Assembly: GCA_022570795.1 (NCBI GenBank)
Contig: JAKUDP010000007.1
Coordinates: 1,550,001-1,614,000, forward strand
DNA from: Sphaerulina vaccinii
Taxonomy: Eukaryota; Ascomycota; Dothideomycetes; Mycosphaerellales; Mycosphaerellaceae
Length of the DNA: 64,000 nucleotides
Direction of reading: 5' to 3'
The position numbers and the translations under genes are program-made. Of this stretch, positions 41,434-52,694 are shown one piece after another. The notes beneath the pieces are model-generated. The model saw only the letters and a list, made by a program, of their open reading frames with translations, was not told the origin of the DNA and ran no database searches. Every line of letters starts with the position of its first letter. The stretch's first letter is position 1.

Positions 41434-41778
41434 TCAACACTCCCAATACATCATCTCTCCCTCCAGCGGCGCCCTATCGCGCTCCCCATATGGTTTCCAC
41501 TGCTTCTCATACTCCTGGGCCAAATCCTCGATACTCTCGCTCCTTCTGCAGCAGTACGCCCAGTTACCTGTCCTTCTGTTGTGGATTCTATAACCAACAA
41601 ACTTTCTCGTGCCTGTTGGCATCTTGCTTGCTTGCATGTGACACCAATTCTCGGCGTCGAGCATAGCTTGTTCGTGTTTTTTCCAACCGTGGCCAGTGCG
41701 CTTTCGAAAGACCTTTCTGCCGGTTGGAGATTGCACGTAGGCTGTGTAGTAGACTAGAGTGCTGTTCGTGACACCCAT
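41434..41778 (-). CDS. Small basic hypothetical protein, 114 aa
   Basis: Single exon from ATG at 41778 (MGVTNSTLVYYTAYVQSPTG) to a stop after EGEMMYWEC. It is rich in aromatic and basic residues, with four cysteines (two adjacent in NWAYCCRRSES). No signal peptide or membrane segment is present, so the cysteines are not obviously for disulfides. I do not recognise the family. The frame is open far upstream but that part is low complexity, overlapping a short tandem repeat, and is more likely the leader. A gene is plausible but not certain. Confidence 0.5.
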   Translation of the reverse strand: MGVTNSTLVYYTAYVQSPTGRKVFRKRTGHGWKKHEQAMLDAENWCHMQASKMPTGTRKFVGYRIHNRRTGNWAYCCRRSESIEDLAQEYEKQWKPYGERDRAPLEGEMMYWEC

Positions 41779-41899
41779 TTTCTCTGATTTGATGTGGTAA
41801 TCTTGTGGTTTGGTTGGAGTCAATATGAGTGGCTGGGTTGTCGACAGGGCTGTGAGATGTCGCGCGAAAGCTTGTGGTATTCTCTGATATCGTTGTGTT

Positions 41900-41961
41900 G
41901 TTGTATTTCTTGTGTTGTGTTGTTGTATTTCTTGTGTTGTGGTGTTGTATTTCTTGTGTTG
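41900..41961. repeat. Three tandem copies of a 22-bp unit in the leader of the small gene
   Basis: Unit GTTGTATTTCTTGTGTTG plus spacer, starting at 41900, 41922 and 41944. Read on the minus strand it is a CA-rich, AAGAAATACAACA-type tract about 120-180 nt upstream of the ATG, as is common in fungal 5' leaders. Confidence 0.75.
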
Positions 41962-41978
41962 AGGTTGAACTGGTTGGT

Positions 41979-42412
41979 TTGGTAGTTCGTTGAGATACTC
42001 GAGAGTTGGTTTTAGGAGAAGAGAAGAATTGAGAGCAGGTCTCACATTATATACGGCGGGAGAAAAGAAAAGAAAGTGAGGACATACACTTCTTACCAGG
42101 AATTGTGGGACACTCGGTTGGCCGAACCACTCCTTAGAGTCGACAAGGTGGCTTCTGAATGAGTGACTCTTGAATAGCAATATGAGGCATAGCCACGTGT
42201 TAGAGGTGGCCTGACTAGGATAACCGCTTCCATAGCCCTGAGCACCACTACGCCAGGGAGAGCGCGGACATGCTAGCAATAAGGCGAGTTGCAGGATTTG
42301 GAGACATCAGGCATTGCTCTCTGAAGAGTTGTGGATACCACGGCACGGAACTCGAGGATGTCGTGGTGAGCAGGACATAGTGGCGGTTGAGTAGTGCTCA
42401 TGCTGGAATGGT
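41979..42412. other. Intergenic
   Basis: About 430 bp upstream of the repeat tract and downstream of the sugar transporter. No feature recognised. Confidence 0.4.
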
Positions 42413-44184
42413 TCAATCTACCGTGGCTTCTCGTTCACGCGCTGCTTGTGCATTCAGCTCAACTTTAGTGATGTGTTTGTCGAACTTGCGCAAGTTCACC
42501 CTCTCTTCGAATCTGTCATCAATCAGTAAGTGGATCAGCTTATCGAGTGACATGTGGTGACCTACAACTCGTCTATCTCGGCCGGCGTTCTTTTGGCGAC
42601 TTCGGGCATAATGAACCAGGCGACAATGACAGCGACAGCACCTGTAGCAGCAAAGCTGATTGTATGTCAGCTTCGACTTCGACGAGAATGCAGCATTGAG
42701 CACTTACAAGAAGCCTGTCTTGACTCCCCACTTTGCATCTCCATTGATCATCAGTGGAGTACAGAAGGAGAATATGATTGCCACCATATTCGAAAGAGCG
42801 AGAGCCCATCCAGCTGTTCGAGCTCGTAGTTGTTGGGACGGTACTTCTGCGGCGTAGGCATAGCCGATCGCTGAGGCACCGGTAGTGGTGAATGTGGCGA
42901 GACAGGCAAAGAAGATCTACAGTATCTGTCAACCAGTAGTCAGACCTTAGTCAGAGAGAATTGGGAAATTACGAGTAAAGAGCTTAGATCGGAACGCTTA
43001 TAGTCGAAACAGCCAACGATGCCCAGCGATAGCAGTGACAGTGATGTGACACCATAAGGATACACAGTCAACGGTCTTCGTCCGAACGAGTCTGTTGTTG
43101 AAGCAGTAATGAGCATTGATAGTAACTGTACGCAGCCCAGAATCACTGTCACAATGAAAGGATTCTTGAAGCCGGCGTATTGGAAGAAGTAGGTCGCGTA
43201 AGTGTTGAAGACTGTCAACCCGACCAATTGCTGAGTGATCTTCGGCCATGAGGCGATCAAGAAGCGTATTGCGTTTCGTCCTTGGAAGACCGAGAACAGA
43301 CCTTCTTGCATTTGCTGCTTGGAGAGTGTTCGTTCTTCTTCAATGGTTGCCACCATAACGTTGATCACTTCGTGGACGTTATAGCCTGGAACATGGCCGT
43401 TGAAGCGAGTCAACACTTTTGCAGCCTCCTCCGTCCTTGATTTGCTACACAACCACCACGGCGTCTCTGGTAGCAGAAGGAAGCATATCAGCATCAAGCC
43501 GATCATGGCCCACTGGCTGTAGATGGCCGTTCGAAAGTCCAATGGGTTAAGATGATTGAGCTCATTGAGTGCCACAGATCCGAATAGTTGTCCGAGAACG
43601 AACCAGAACGTATATGCGTTGATCAGGAAACCTCGGAGCTGTGTTGGCGCTATTTCTGACAGGTACACAGGCATGGTTGCCTGCAACATGCCAACACCGA
43701 TGCCAGAGAAGAGCTTAGCGACTAGCCAGTGCTGCCAATGCGTCGCGAATGTTTCGGCGAAGATACTAGCAGTGAGAATCACCCAAAGCGTGTAGAGTGC
43801 AGCCTTTCGTCCTATCGCGTCTGTAATGAACTGCAGAAAGATCTGTCCTAGAGTCTGCCCGGCACTTTGTATGCCGCCCCAAGCAGAGACATACTTGCTC
43901 GGAACCACTTTGACGCCTGCTCCAGCAAACTGCCGTATGAAGCCTTTGTTGGAAATGATGCCGCCGTTCAGAGTGATCTGATACCCGTCCAGAGAAGCGC
44001 AGAAAGCTGCACCCATCGCCACAGCTGTGACTAGCTTGTATTGTTTGACAGCTTCCCATACTGACAAGTCATCTGACTTTGATCGCATCACGCGATCATG
44101 TTGGGCCTCTTCGACATGAACGACTTTCTCCTTCTCATCCTCGACGTGGATGTCTTCTTGTGACATGGTTGATGGCGCTGACAT
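42413..44184 (-). CDS. MFS sugar transporter (sugar porter family)
   Basis: Twelve-TM sugar/H+ symporter of 536 aa in exons 42973-44184, 42708-42916, 42566-42655 and 42413-42512. Sugar-porter signatures are visible: DGYQITLNGGIISNKGF in TM1, DAIGRKAAL between TM2 and TM3, the PVYLSEIAPTQLRGFL block after TM4-5, PETPWWL after TM6, and PEVAKRTPAEIDELF at the end of TM12. The style is closest to fungal alpha-glucoside/disaccharide permeases. It lies beside a rhamnosidase and a glucuronidase, so import of a sugar released by those enzymes, such as rhamnose or a glycoside fragment, is a reasonable inference. Unlike those two neighbours, its frame is intact. Confidence 0.88.
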
Positions 44185-44538
44185 CGCGGGACTGCCGTAC
44201 TGAGTGAAACGACTTTGGTCCTGCGATATGATGAACAGACTTGAGCTGATGTCGAAGAGTACCCCAGCTTATTATCGCCAATAACAATCAAGCATTGATC
44301 CCCTCGTCTTAGACCCAGTAGTGCCGACAGCCAGCATGTGCAGCAAGCTGGGGTGATCCTTTCGGTGCGAGCTGGACCGATGTCTTCAGGCTGTTCACAA
44401 TCCTTCAGAAAGTCAATTCGGACTGAATACGATGCATATTCTTCCACCAGACGGATGAGATACCAATAGATGCAGCAAGACCGTATTCGTAGTGAGATGG
44501 CGCAATGTATGTAGAGACCAGTACGTGAAAGCGAGCTT
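44185..44538. promoter_or_regulatory. Transporter promoter
   Basis: About 350 bp between the GH78 3' end and the transporter start on the same strand. No distinct motif recognised. Confidence 0.4.
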
Positions 44539-47007
44539 TCAAGAGTGTTTCCATCGCAAGACTAGCTGGTCTACCACTCCGTGCTCAACGAGTTCAGCGT
44601 CAGGCAATTGGCTGGAGAGCTCGATTGCCACCTTCAAGCGCAATCGCACCTCAACTTGCTCTGTTCCTTCAAGCATTCGCCACTCTACTGAGGCAGTATT
44701 GTCGTGACCAACGGCAACAACAGCCTCGATGGCTGGACTCAGCTTCAGCCTGGGCTTGAATAGTATCTTCGCAGCTCCGAGAGCTATGATATGAACACCT
44801 GCCAGCTCGACGCAGAACTCATAGATCGGAAGGCTGCCCCAAGCATGACAGTCGGATCTCTGTCGGACATCATCTTCTTCCCAAGTTGTCAGATTGTTGT
44901 CGAGCATCTTTCTCCAGGGATTTCAAGTAGTCTGCCATTGTTGCTCGTACACTTCATCGCCTGCGAGAGCAAAAGCTCTTAAAGCATAGAAACGCATCAT
45001 GTATGAGCATTTGGAGAACTTGATTGGGGTCGTGTTCGAGAAGGAGTCGGCGATCAGTCGAGCAAAATCTTCTTTCGACGCAGCGCCTGACAGTATCGCC
45101 CAGACTTGACAGTGCTGGGAGTAAGACAGTTCATCCACAACATCCAGAGTCGAGTCGGTGAAGTAGTGCCCATCGTAACAGTGCTTGCGTACAGCCGCGC
45201 ACAGAGAGTCTGCACGCGAATTGTACTCACCTGCAAAGCCTACTCGTCCGATGTGTACTGCTAATGATGCAGCTTGACGCAGGACATACGCAAGCAGCAA
45301 GCTGAAGTATGTATGGCAGTTGTTCCTTCGTCCAGATGTTGGTACTCCTTTATCCCAGTGCTCCTCTGTTGCATGCCAGGTATCGACCCAGTCTACGAAC
45401 TGCCAAAGATCATCTGGCAGCCCACTGATCAGTCCTCGATTATCGATATGCCGATCGAAGAACTCCAGGACTCCATCGATTCGCGGCATCAATGACCTCG
45501 CAAATGCAACATCGCCAAAGTAGAGATGATGATCGCAGATCTCTAGGATCCAGTAGAGAGGGAATCCTGCAATCAATTGGTTGACATGCGAAGGGAATCG
45601 AGACTGTGGTAGGCCTTCGACAGTTGTAGAAGAAGCGAAGTGGACGATTGCTTGTCGCATGAGGCGGTCATCGCCAGATAGAAGATAGTGGAATAGACCA
45701 ACAGCTCGGCTGTCCATGCTATATTGAAGCTGCTCATAGAATGGACAGTCAGAGTAGCCATCGAACATGCAGTTGCGCAGTGTTCGAACAGACACATCCC
45801 ACATGTTTTGCGTCTGCGGATCGGACTGTTGAGACCAACTAGCTTTCACGTCAAGCGGGTAATTGGTCTGAGTCGCCTTGAACGAGACGAGGTCGACAGC
45901 TGCAGGTCCAACAGTCAATTCGAGCCTCATGATCCTGAATGTTCGGAACCAGAAAGGTCGATAGTATGCTATTTGACCTGCTTGGACTGCCAAGGTTACT
46001 TCATCGAATGGTCCGATGATATGGCCGCCGTCTGACTGCAAGCGATCTCCTTTGCTCCTGAAGAAGGGATAAGATGGTGGCTCAAGCTCATACCCTTCGG
46101 AGTAGGTCGCTTTGATGTGGATCTCGCTGTCGGAGACGGACTTGAGGGCCCACTCAAGAAAGGCTGTGGAGTGTTCGTCGGCTTGTAGATCTACGGAGTG
46201 ATTCGATCCAGCTGCGAGTTGCAACGGCTTCTCGGCACAGAAATGCTGTGACCATGTCTCGGCATCTAGAGGTCCAATCGCTCTGCGGACTGTTTGCACC
46301 ACTGCGAGAGACTCCTCGGGCTGAGCAATCAACCTGGGCTGAAGTCGCCAGGGAAGAAGATCACCATTGAGAGTCCTGAAGGAGTAAGCTACTGGTGTAA
46401 CCTTTGGACCAGGAGCTGCTATGGATACACGCTCGTAGATCTAGATCGCGTCAGCTTTCAACTCTTAGTAGGAGTCTTGCGAACCTACATGGAGAAAGAC
46501 ATCATCTTTAGGGCCAGTGGGAAACTGCACTTCATTCAAAACTTGTGCTCTCCACTCTTGAACATCCTTGGAGCACAGTTCCACGGCATCGCTGTCGCCC
46601 TGAATCAAGCCATATACAGTGAGCCCGGGGAAGCTGGTGCGACCAAAAGGCATAGCGACTCTGTTTGCTGCAAAGTACCGCAGAACCTCGATTTGAATCT
46701 CATTGTCACCTGCTTGCAGGAATGGTGAGATTTCCACAGTATCATAGTACCAGAGATACGGACTTCCTCTGGCAGGGCCCACGGTGACTCGTGTTCCATT
46801 GACGAGCAGCTTGTATCGTGTATCGGCTGAGAGATGAAGAAGCGCTGATTCAGGCTTGCCATTGAGTTGAATCTGGCGAGTGAAGGTCACGAGCCTCCCT
46901 GCAGTGTTGTCTTGAGAAGCATCTATCCAGTTTGGTATCCAGATCCAGTTGGCATTGAGTCTGGCAATGGTCTGCCTCTCGGCGAGGTCAGGCTGTCTCG
47001 AAGTCAT
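44539..47007 (-). pseudogene. Alpha-L-rhamnosidase, GH78, with an in-frame TGA
   Basis: Intracellular-type GH78 enzyme of about 805 aa in exons 46489-47007 and 44539-46440. The N-terminal part is the beta-sandwich domain (GPARGSPYLWYYDTVEI). The (alpha/alpha)6 catalytic domain holds DCPFYEQLQYSMD, where GH78 enzymes carry the general-acid glutamate, and RSDCHAWGSLPIYEF near the C-terminus, with the typical CHAWG. There is no signal peptide, so it would act on imported rhamnosides. A TGA at 44923-44925 falls between EQQWQTT and NPWRKMLDNNLTTW, with both sides in the same frame and well conserved, so it looks like a nonsense mutation that removes the last ~130 residues, including CHAWG. The intron 46441-46488 is normal. 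Confidence 0.8.
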
Positions 47008-47441
47008 TGTTGACCTGAGGTCTTGGTGCTTGACATCGGAATGCCATAGCTTGGCCGTAGATAGCTGTACCAGGAGCCATGGTGAGAGCTGGACTGATAG
47101 GGCTGATGATGCTGGTGAAGTGTTCGGGACATGTCAAGACCGAGAGGTTATAGATTTTCCGCCCCTGGTCAGCACAGACCGCTGTCAGCACCCCGCTTCT
47201 TACTTCACTTCCGTTGCGGCTACTCTGGCCTGTCCTGTCAGCCAACATCCTCATCAGACTCCATCAAATGAACACAATCGTGCGAAGCAGAGATGCCGAT
47301 CTCCCTATGTGGAGGAGTGCGGAGAAATGGCCTCGTTTTCCGCCTGGTACAAGTCAAGTAGACCCGGCTGTGAATGAGGATCGAATCATGTCGCTCTCTT
47401 CAGAAACTATTGACTGAGTAGGACAGCCTCCAGTGGGAAAG
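47008..47441. promoter_or_regulatory. Shared divergent promoter of GH78 and GH79
   Basis: A 434-bp region from which both glycosidase genes are transcribed outward, so they may share control. A CCCCGC at 47191-47196 (GCGGGG on the other strand) fits the SYGGRG binding pattern of the carbon-catabolite repressor CreA, but one site of six bases is weak evidence. Confidence 0.45.
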
Positions 47442-48950
47442 ATGTTGTTCAACCTCCTAGCCATCGCAGCTGTTCCATGGGCTGTAGCAGTCAGCTTCTT
47501 TGTACCGGCTTGTCCTCCTGCAAATGCAAGCCCGAAGCTGGTCCCAGCTCCCATTGGAGTCTCGTGAGTCTTCTTGAACGATTACGGGTACGAAGACACT
47601 GATGAGCAACAGCATTGAATTCTTCGCCTTTCCCGGATACACGAACTTAAGCAACACCATTTCCTGCCTTGAGAACTTCAAGGACCTCACAGGAATCTGG
47701 CCTCCAGTACGCATTGGAGGCACTACCCAAGATCGAGCGACTTATAACGAATCTTTGGACAAGGCGGCGACTATTGTGTCGCTTCACCCAAAGATGCCCC
47801 TGCATCATTGACCTTTGGTCCTTCGTTCATGACCTTGGCTGGAACATATCCTGGAAGAACTATCGTTGGTCTCAACAGACAGCTCAACCAACTTGGCAAC
47901 ACGATCGCAGCTGCCAAACAAGCGACTGAAGAGATCGAACGTCTCGAAGCGATTGAACTTGGGAATGAACCGAACTTCTACGGTCGAAACCTCAGCTCCC
48001 CCATCAACACAAATGGCGGCAACTACACAGCCTCTGATGACTTCGCCTCACAAGTCTACTGGCAGAAAGCCGTCGGCGATGCCCTCAATCGCACAGACAT
48101 AATATCTGCAGGAGTCTACTTCGACAACGAAGGCCTTGATTTCAATATCACTGATCTTGCGGTTGAGGAGGAGCGCAGTGGCTCTATCGACTACGTAAAA
48201 GACTTCTGTTCTCACAACTACGTCTACAACAAAACCACCGCCGACTTGAAAGGGCTGATGAACCACTCTGCAATCGCATCTCAGATCTCGCACTTCACCC
48301 CCGAGATCGCAGCAGCACATGCTCAGAACAAATCCTTCATCATCGGCGAAACGAACTCAGCAACACAGGGCGGAGGAGGAATTTCCCCTCAGTTCGGCTC
48401 AGCGCTCTGGATCGTAGATCACTCTCTTCAGCTGTTGCACATGGGAGTCAAGGCCATCTACTTCCACCAAGGCACGATAGAAAACTGCCCATACTGCTGG
48501 TGGGGCCCGGATCATGTGAATTCGACGTGTTATGGAGCCTACTTTGCTACTCTCGCCCTCGCAGGGGCAGATTCGATCGCGCCACTCGATGACTTCGACG
48601 ATGTGTATGGCGCCTGGGCCATCTATTCCAACAGCACAATCCAGAAGGTCCTGCTATGCAACAGTGACTTCTACAACAATACTTCTGTGACCCGCCCAAC
48701 GGAGGGGTTCACGCTTTTAGGTCTAGATGCTGGATCAACAGTTCATGGGGTTAGACTGACTGCTCCATCTGCAACTGCTGAGACCCTTCTGGGAGAATAC
48801 ACAAGTGTCGGCAATCATATAATTGATGGCGAGACTTGCCGATTCGTAGGCGGAGGAGAGATGGAGAAGGAGAGTAGTACTGTGAATGAGAAGGGTTGTG
48901 CAACTTTTAATGTGGGCGCTAGTGAAGCGCTGCTTGTGTATATCACCTGA
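47442..48950 (+). pseudogene. Secreted GH79 beta-glucuronidase with a frameshift
   Basis: Exon 1 (47442-47563) encodes a signal peptide (MLFNLLAIAAVPWAVAVSFF) and the mature N-terminus; exon 2 starts at 47613. The GH79 fold is clear: VRIGGTTQDRATYN, then LTFGPSFMTLAGTYPG, the acid/base glutamate in IELGNEPNFYG and the nucleophile glutamate in FIIGETNSATQ. A C-terminal beta-domain follows (TEGFTLLGLDAGSTVHGVRL). Between about 47785 and 47792 the frame changes by one base (TIVSLHPK in one frame, DAPASLTFGPSF in the next), too small for an intron. About 110 residues in, this would end the protein early. The family removes glucuronic acid, for example from arabinogalactan proteins in plant cell walls. 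Confidence 0.8.
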
Positions 48951-49334
48951 GAAATGTCGAAACTCGTAGCCAGCAGTCAGACTCTCTCTCTGACGTCTCA
49001 AGCCAACAGCTTTGTGACGCCAGCCATGATCGCAGAAACATATACCTGTGGCTTGGACCTCAACAAGCATGTGAAAGTCGGAGTGCGGGCCGCTCACAAC
49101 CTTGGCAGGAACCAAAGTTGGCAAAATTTGACCCCGTTCGTTCTAGACTGCAAACTGCTTCGCGTCTACGCGGCAGTGTTCTTCAAACATGTTGATAGTC
49201 ACCGCGGACACACCTGGCATTGCTCCTGCCTTGCTGGCATTCTCTCAGTCCAAGCCATACCCTTCGCCCTCCTTCCGTTGGCATCACTCTGAGCCAATGC
49301 GCAGACCGTACGAACACGAAGTTTCGCGCCAGAC
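48951..49334. other. Intergenic, histidine kinase promoter
   Basis: About 380 bp between the GH79 stop and the histidine kinase start, both on the plus strand. No feature recognised. Confidence 0.4.
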
Positions 49335-52300
49335 ATGGCCATGTCGGCCATGGACGCCGATTTTCAGTACTTGAAAGAGCACGATTCTCAATGGCTGGAA
49401 GGCACTCTACATCGTCGAGCAGAAGCCCTGCGAGCTTCTCAACCTGCTGTGAGCGAAGTTGTGAGGCATTCTCACCAGGACCAAATATATGAGAATGTGG
49501 TGAAAGGACCTCATCTCGCTCAATCGTCCTGTGGTCCCTTCGATATTACGCAGGACGTTCTGCCCCTCGATTTGCACGTCTCAGACCATGTCAAGTTCAT
49601 ACGCGAGTATGACTGGGCGTCCACACCTCTGGGGCCTATGGCTAGCTGGTCCACCTCGCTTCGATGCTTCGTGAACATGGTCAACGCCGACAATAGAGCA
49701 GCTTGTCTGTGGTGGGGTCCTGAAAGAATAGCTATATACAATTTGACCTACGTGCATATAGCCGCGCATCGACATCCAAGGTCAATGGGAAGCCCTGTCA
49801 CCAAGGTCTGGCCGGAGCTCACGGAAGCCACATTCGGCCAGTCCTTCGATCATGCAGATCGTACTGGACAGCCATCGTCAGGCGATCATGCACAGTTCTT
49901 CATCAGGACGAGTGATGATCGTATGGAGGAGCTGTGGGCATCGTGGGAGATGCTGCCATTGCCTGGGCCTGGAGGGAACCTTGGGTACTACAACACCGCC
50001 ACTGAAGTGACACAGGAAGTGCTCAATAACAGGCGTATGGAAACCCTGCAGAGTCTCGATCAGTTCGCGAGCGAAGCTGGGACTGTTGATGATTTCTGGG
50101 GTCAAATACTGCAAGCGCTAGAAGACAATCCTTTCGAGGCTCCTTTTGTTGCGCTGTATGGTCCTGTGTCGATTACCAAGACTGCTCAAGCGGCTCAATA
50201 CCTAGGTCAGGCTGACTCGGACGAGGGGCTCGACAGTGTTAGTTCTGTGTCTCAAGGAGGTCAGTCTGTGTTCGCTGGCACGGAGTGGTTGCTAGAGGGT
50301 GTCCTGGGTGGTTCAGCACCAGGTATACTACCTGTTACAGTCGACCTAGACTCTGGCTCAGGACACCTGACTCCGTTGTTCCGCAATGCGATGAGCACGA
50401 AGACAGTACAGATCTTGAAGTACAAGGACATGGGTCCTGCCCTGCAACAAGCTGCCAAGTCTAGGATCTGGGATGGCGAGGAATGCCACACCGTTGTGCT
50501 TCTTCCAATATGGTCAAGCTACCAAGAGCACCGCTCTGGATTTCTGTTGCTCGGACTGAATCCTCGGCGCCCTTATGATGACCACTACAGCAGATTTGTT
50601 CGCCTGTTCCACCACCAACTGACGACCGGCTTGTCAACTTTGGTGACAGCAGAAGACGAAGCTAGACGTGGAAGAGCAGCTGCCAGAGTTGCCGCCAAAG
50701 ATCGTATACGATTGGTAGAAAAGCTAGCAGCAAGTGAGCATGAAGCACAGTTAAGTGAGCTGCGCTTTCGGTCTATGGCCGATCTTGCGCCGATCGGCAT
50801 CTTCGAATTTAGTCCCGAGGGCACACTACTTTATGCCAATTCGCACTGGATTGAGCTTACCGGATACAAGCCTGAGGTGGTCAAGGAAGGCATGTCGCTG
50901 GCAAACGCGTTGGCGCAAGTTGATCGAGCAGCATTCGAGGAACAATGGGTCCAGCTGTTCTCTGGAAAAGATGTCAACTTTGAATGCCGTCTTGACCGTC
51001 CTTACAGCACCCAAGAGACATACGCCGGCGAGAGACTTGAAGGCGAGACGTGGGTGCTGATAAATGCTTACGCTCTTCACGACGACACGATGGACTCGCG
51101 GACAGATCGCATCACGGCGATCTTCGGCTGTCTCGTAGACATCTCAAGACAGAAGTGGATGGAAGGATTCCAAGAACGTCGATTCAAGGAGCAGACCGAA
51201 CGAAGGCGACAGCAGGAGACGTTCATGGACACAACTTCTCACGAGGCACGCAATCCGCTTGCCGCTATCACACTCTGCGCAGACGATCTCAGCTCACATG
51301 TTCGCGAGATTCTCAGCGGAGATGGAGATGATTTAGTCTTCCCTCGAAAGTCGGCAACAGCATTGCTCGAGAGCATTGACATCATTGTATCCTGCGCCCG
51401 TCATCAGAAGAGGATCATCGACGATGTGCTTACATTCAGTAAGCTGGACTCTGGAATGCTGAAAACCTGCCCAGTACCCATGCGGGCAACCGAAGTCGTC
51501 GATCAAGCTCTCAAGATGTTCCAGAACGAGCTTCATCGCAGCAATGTCGAGCTTGAGTATAAAGTGGGTATGTCATATACTCAAATGGCTGTGGGCTGGG
51601 TGCTATTAGATCCTACTCGCTTCTTGCAGATCCTGGTGAATCTGCTAAACAACGCCGTGAAGTTCACGAAGCACGAAGAATCGCGCCACATCACTGTCAC
51701 ACTGGAAGCCTGCCATGCTCGGCCAACTTCAGAGCAATGTGGGGTGGTCTTCGCTCCTTTGCCAAGTCGCCGCAGCAGCATTTATTCTCTTTCAAATATG
51801 GACGACGGTGCGGATACAGTGTTCATCTACGTCTCGATCAAGGATACTGGACCTGGCATCATGCAGCATGAACTCGAGAACCTCTTCCAACGATTTCAGC
51901 AGGCTTCTCCGAAGACTTATGCTCAGTATGGGGGATCTGGTCTTGGTCTGTGGATCTCCAAGGAGCTATGTGCCAAGCTCGGCGGCCAGATTGGAGTTGC
52001 ATCAAGTGTCTCGAATGAGAAGTCCACTCATGGATCCACGTTTGCATTCTATGTACAAGCGTCGAGATGTGCTTCTCCTACAGCTGCACACGAACAGTCT
52101 GAGATCGAGCGGAACGTCGCCACAGCTTTTCAGGCCTCTGTCAAAGCAGTCCGCGCCGGCACAAGTCCACCGAGCGAGCAGCCCAATGGTGCGGCAAGCA
52201 AACCCGCAACTAAAACGACTGCGATCAAACAAGATGCGAAGAGGAGCGCCGAGCTCGGTCCGCAAGTAGTCAGATTGCTTGTGGTTGAAGACAACCTCGT

Positions 52301-52694
52301 GAATCAGAAAGTCATGAGGAAGCAGTTGTTGCGTGCTGGCTTCGAAGTCGCTGTCGCAAACCACGGCAAAGAAGCTCTGGACTCTATTTATCCTACATCA
52401 AGTCAAGGGTCTACGGGAGTGGCGCCTCCGTTCGATGTTGTCTTGATGGACGTCGAAATGCCAGTCATGGGTGGTCTAGAGGCTACGCGTATCATCAGAG
52501 CGCGTGAGCAGGAATCGCCTCAGCCATATCGAAGCAGGCTACCTATATTGGGTGTCACGGCCAACGCTAGGGCGGAACAGCAAGCTGCTTGTCTCGATGC
52601 CGGTATGAACAGCGTCGTTACGAAGCCCTTTCACATGAGCGATCTGTTACCTGCAATTGAGAAGCTTCAGGTCAGTGCGGAGGCTTCCAGCTAG
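49335..52694 (+). CDS. Hybrid histidine kinase with PAS, HisKA, ATPase and receiver domains
   Basis: Single exon, 1119 aa, soluble. The N-terminal ~250 residues contain a sensor-like block (FIREYDWASTPLGPMASW ... LWWGPERIAIYN) common to one group of fungal hybrid kinases. A GAF-like region follows and a PAS domain at about 470-600 (FRSMADLAPIGIFEFSPEG). The HisKA H-box TTSHEARNPLAAI carries the phospho-accepting histidine at residue 636. ATPase motifs LLNNAVKFTKH, DTGPGI and GSGLGLWIS are present. The receiver domain has VVEDNLVNQ, the phospho-aspartate in VVLMDVEMP (about residue 1039) and VTKPF. A complete His-Asp relay is therefore expected, feeding Ypd1 and then Ssk1/Skn7. The signal sensed is unknown. 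No frame breaks over 3.4 kb. Confidence 0.92.
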   Translation: MAMSAMDADFQYLKEHDSQWLEGTLHRRAEALRASQPAVSEVVRHSHQDQIYENVVKGPHLAQSSCGPFDITQDVLPLDLHVSDHVKFIREYDWASTPLGPMASWSTSLRCFVNMVNADNRAACLWWGPERIAIYNLTYVHIAAHRHPRSMGSPVTKVWPELTEATFGQSFDHADRTGQPSSGDHAQFFIRTSDDRMEELWASWEMLPLPGPGGNLGYYNTATEVTQEVLNNRRMETLQSLDQFASEAGTVDDFWGQILQALEDNPFEAPFVALYGPVSITKTAQAAQYLGQADSDEGLDSVSSVSQGGQSVFAGTEWLLEGVLGGSAPGILPVTVDLDSGSGHLTPLFRNAMSTKTVQILKYKDMGPALQQAAKSRIWDGEECHTVVLLPIWSSYQEHRSGFLLLGLNPRRPYDDHYSRFVRLFHHQLTTGLSTLVTAEDEARRGRAAARVAAKDRIRLVEKLAASEHEAQLSELRFRSMADLAPIGIFEFSPEGTLLYANSHWIELTGYKPEVVKEGMSLANALAQVDRAAFEEQWVQLFSGKDVNFECRLDRPYSTQETYAGERLEGETWVLINAYALHDDTMDSRTDRITAIFGCLVDISRQKWMEGFQERRFKEQTERRRQQETFMDTTSHEARNPLAAITLCADDLSSHVREILSGDGDDLVFPRKSATALLESIDIIVSCARHQKRIIDDVLTFSKLDSGMLKTCPVPMRATEVVDQALKMFQNELHRSNVELEYKVGMSYTQMAVGWVLLDPTRFLQILVNLLNNAVKFTKHEESRHITVTLEACHARPTSEQCGVVFAPLPSRRSSIYSLSNMDDGADTVFIYVSIKDTGPGIMQHELENLFQRFQQASPKTYAQYGGSGLGLWISKELCAKLGGQIGVASSVSNEKSTHGSTFAFYVQASRCASPTAAHEQSEIERNVATAFQASVKAVRAGTSPPSEQPNGAASKPATKTTAIKQDAKRSAELGPQVVRLLVVEDNLVNQKVMRKQLLRAGFEVAVANHGKEALDSIYPTSSQGSTGVAPPFDVVLMDVEMPVMGGLEATRIIRAREQESPQPYRSRLPILGVTANARAEQQAACLDAGMNSVVTKPFHMSDLLPAIEKLQVSAEASS

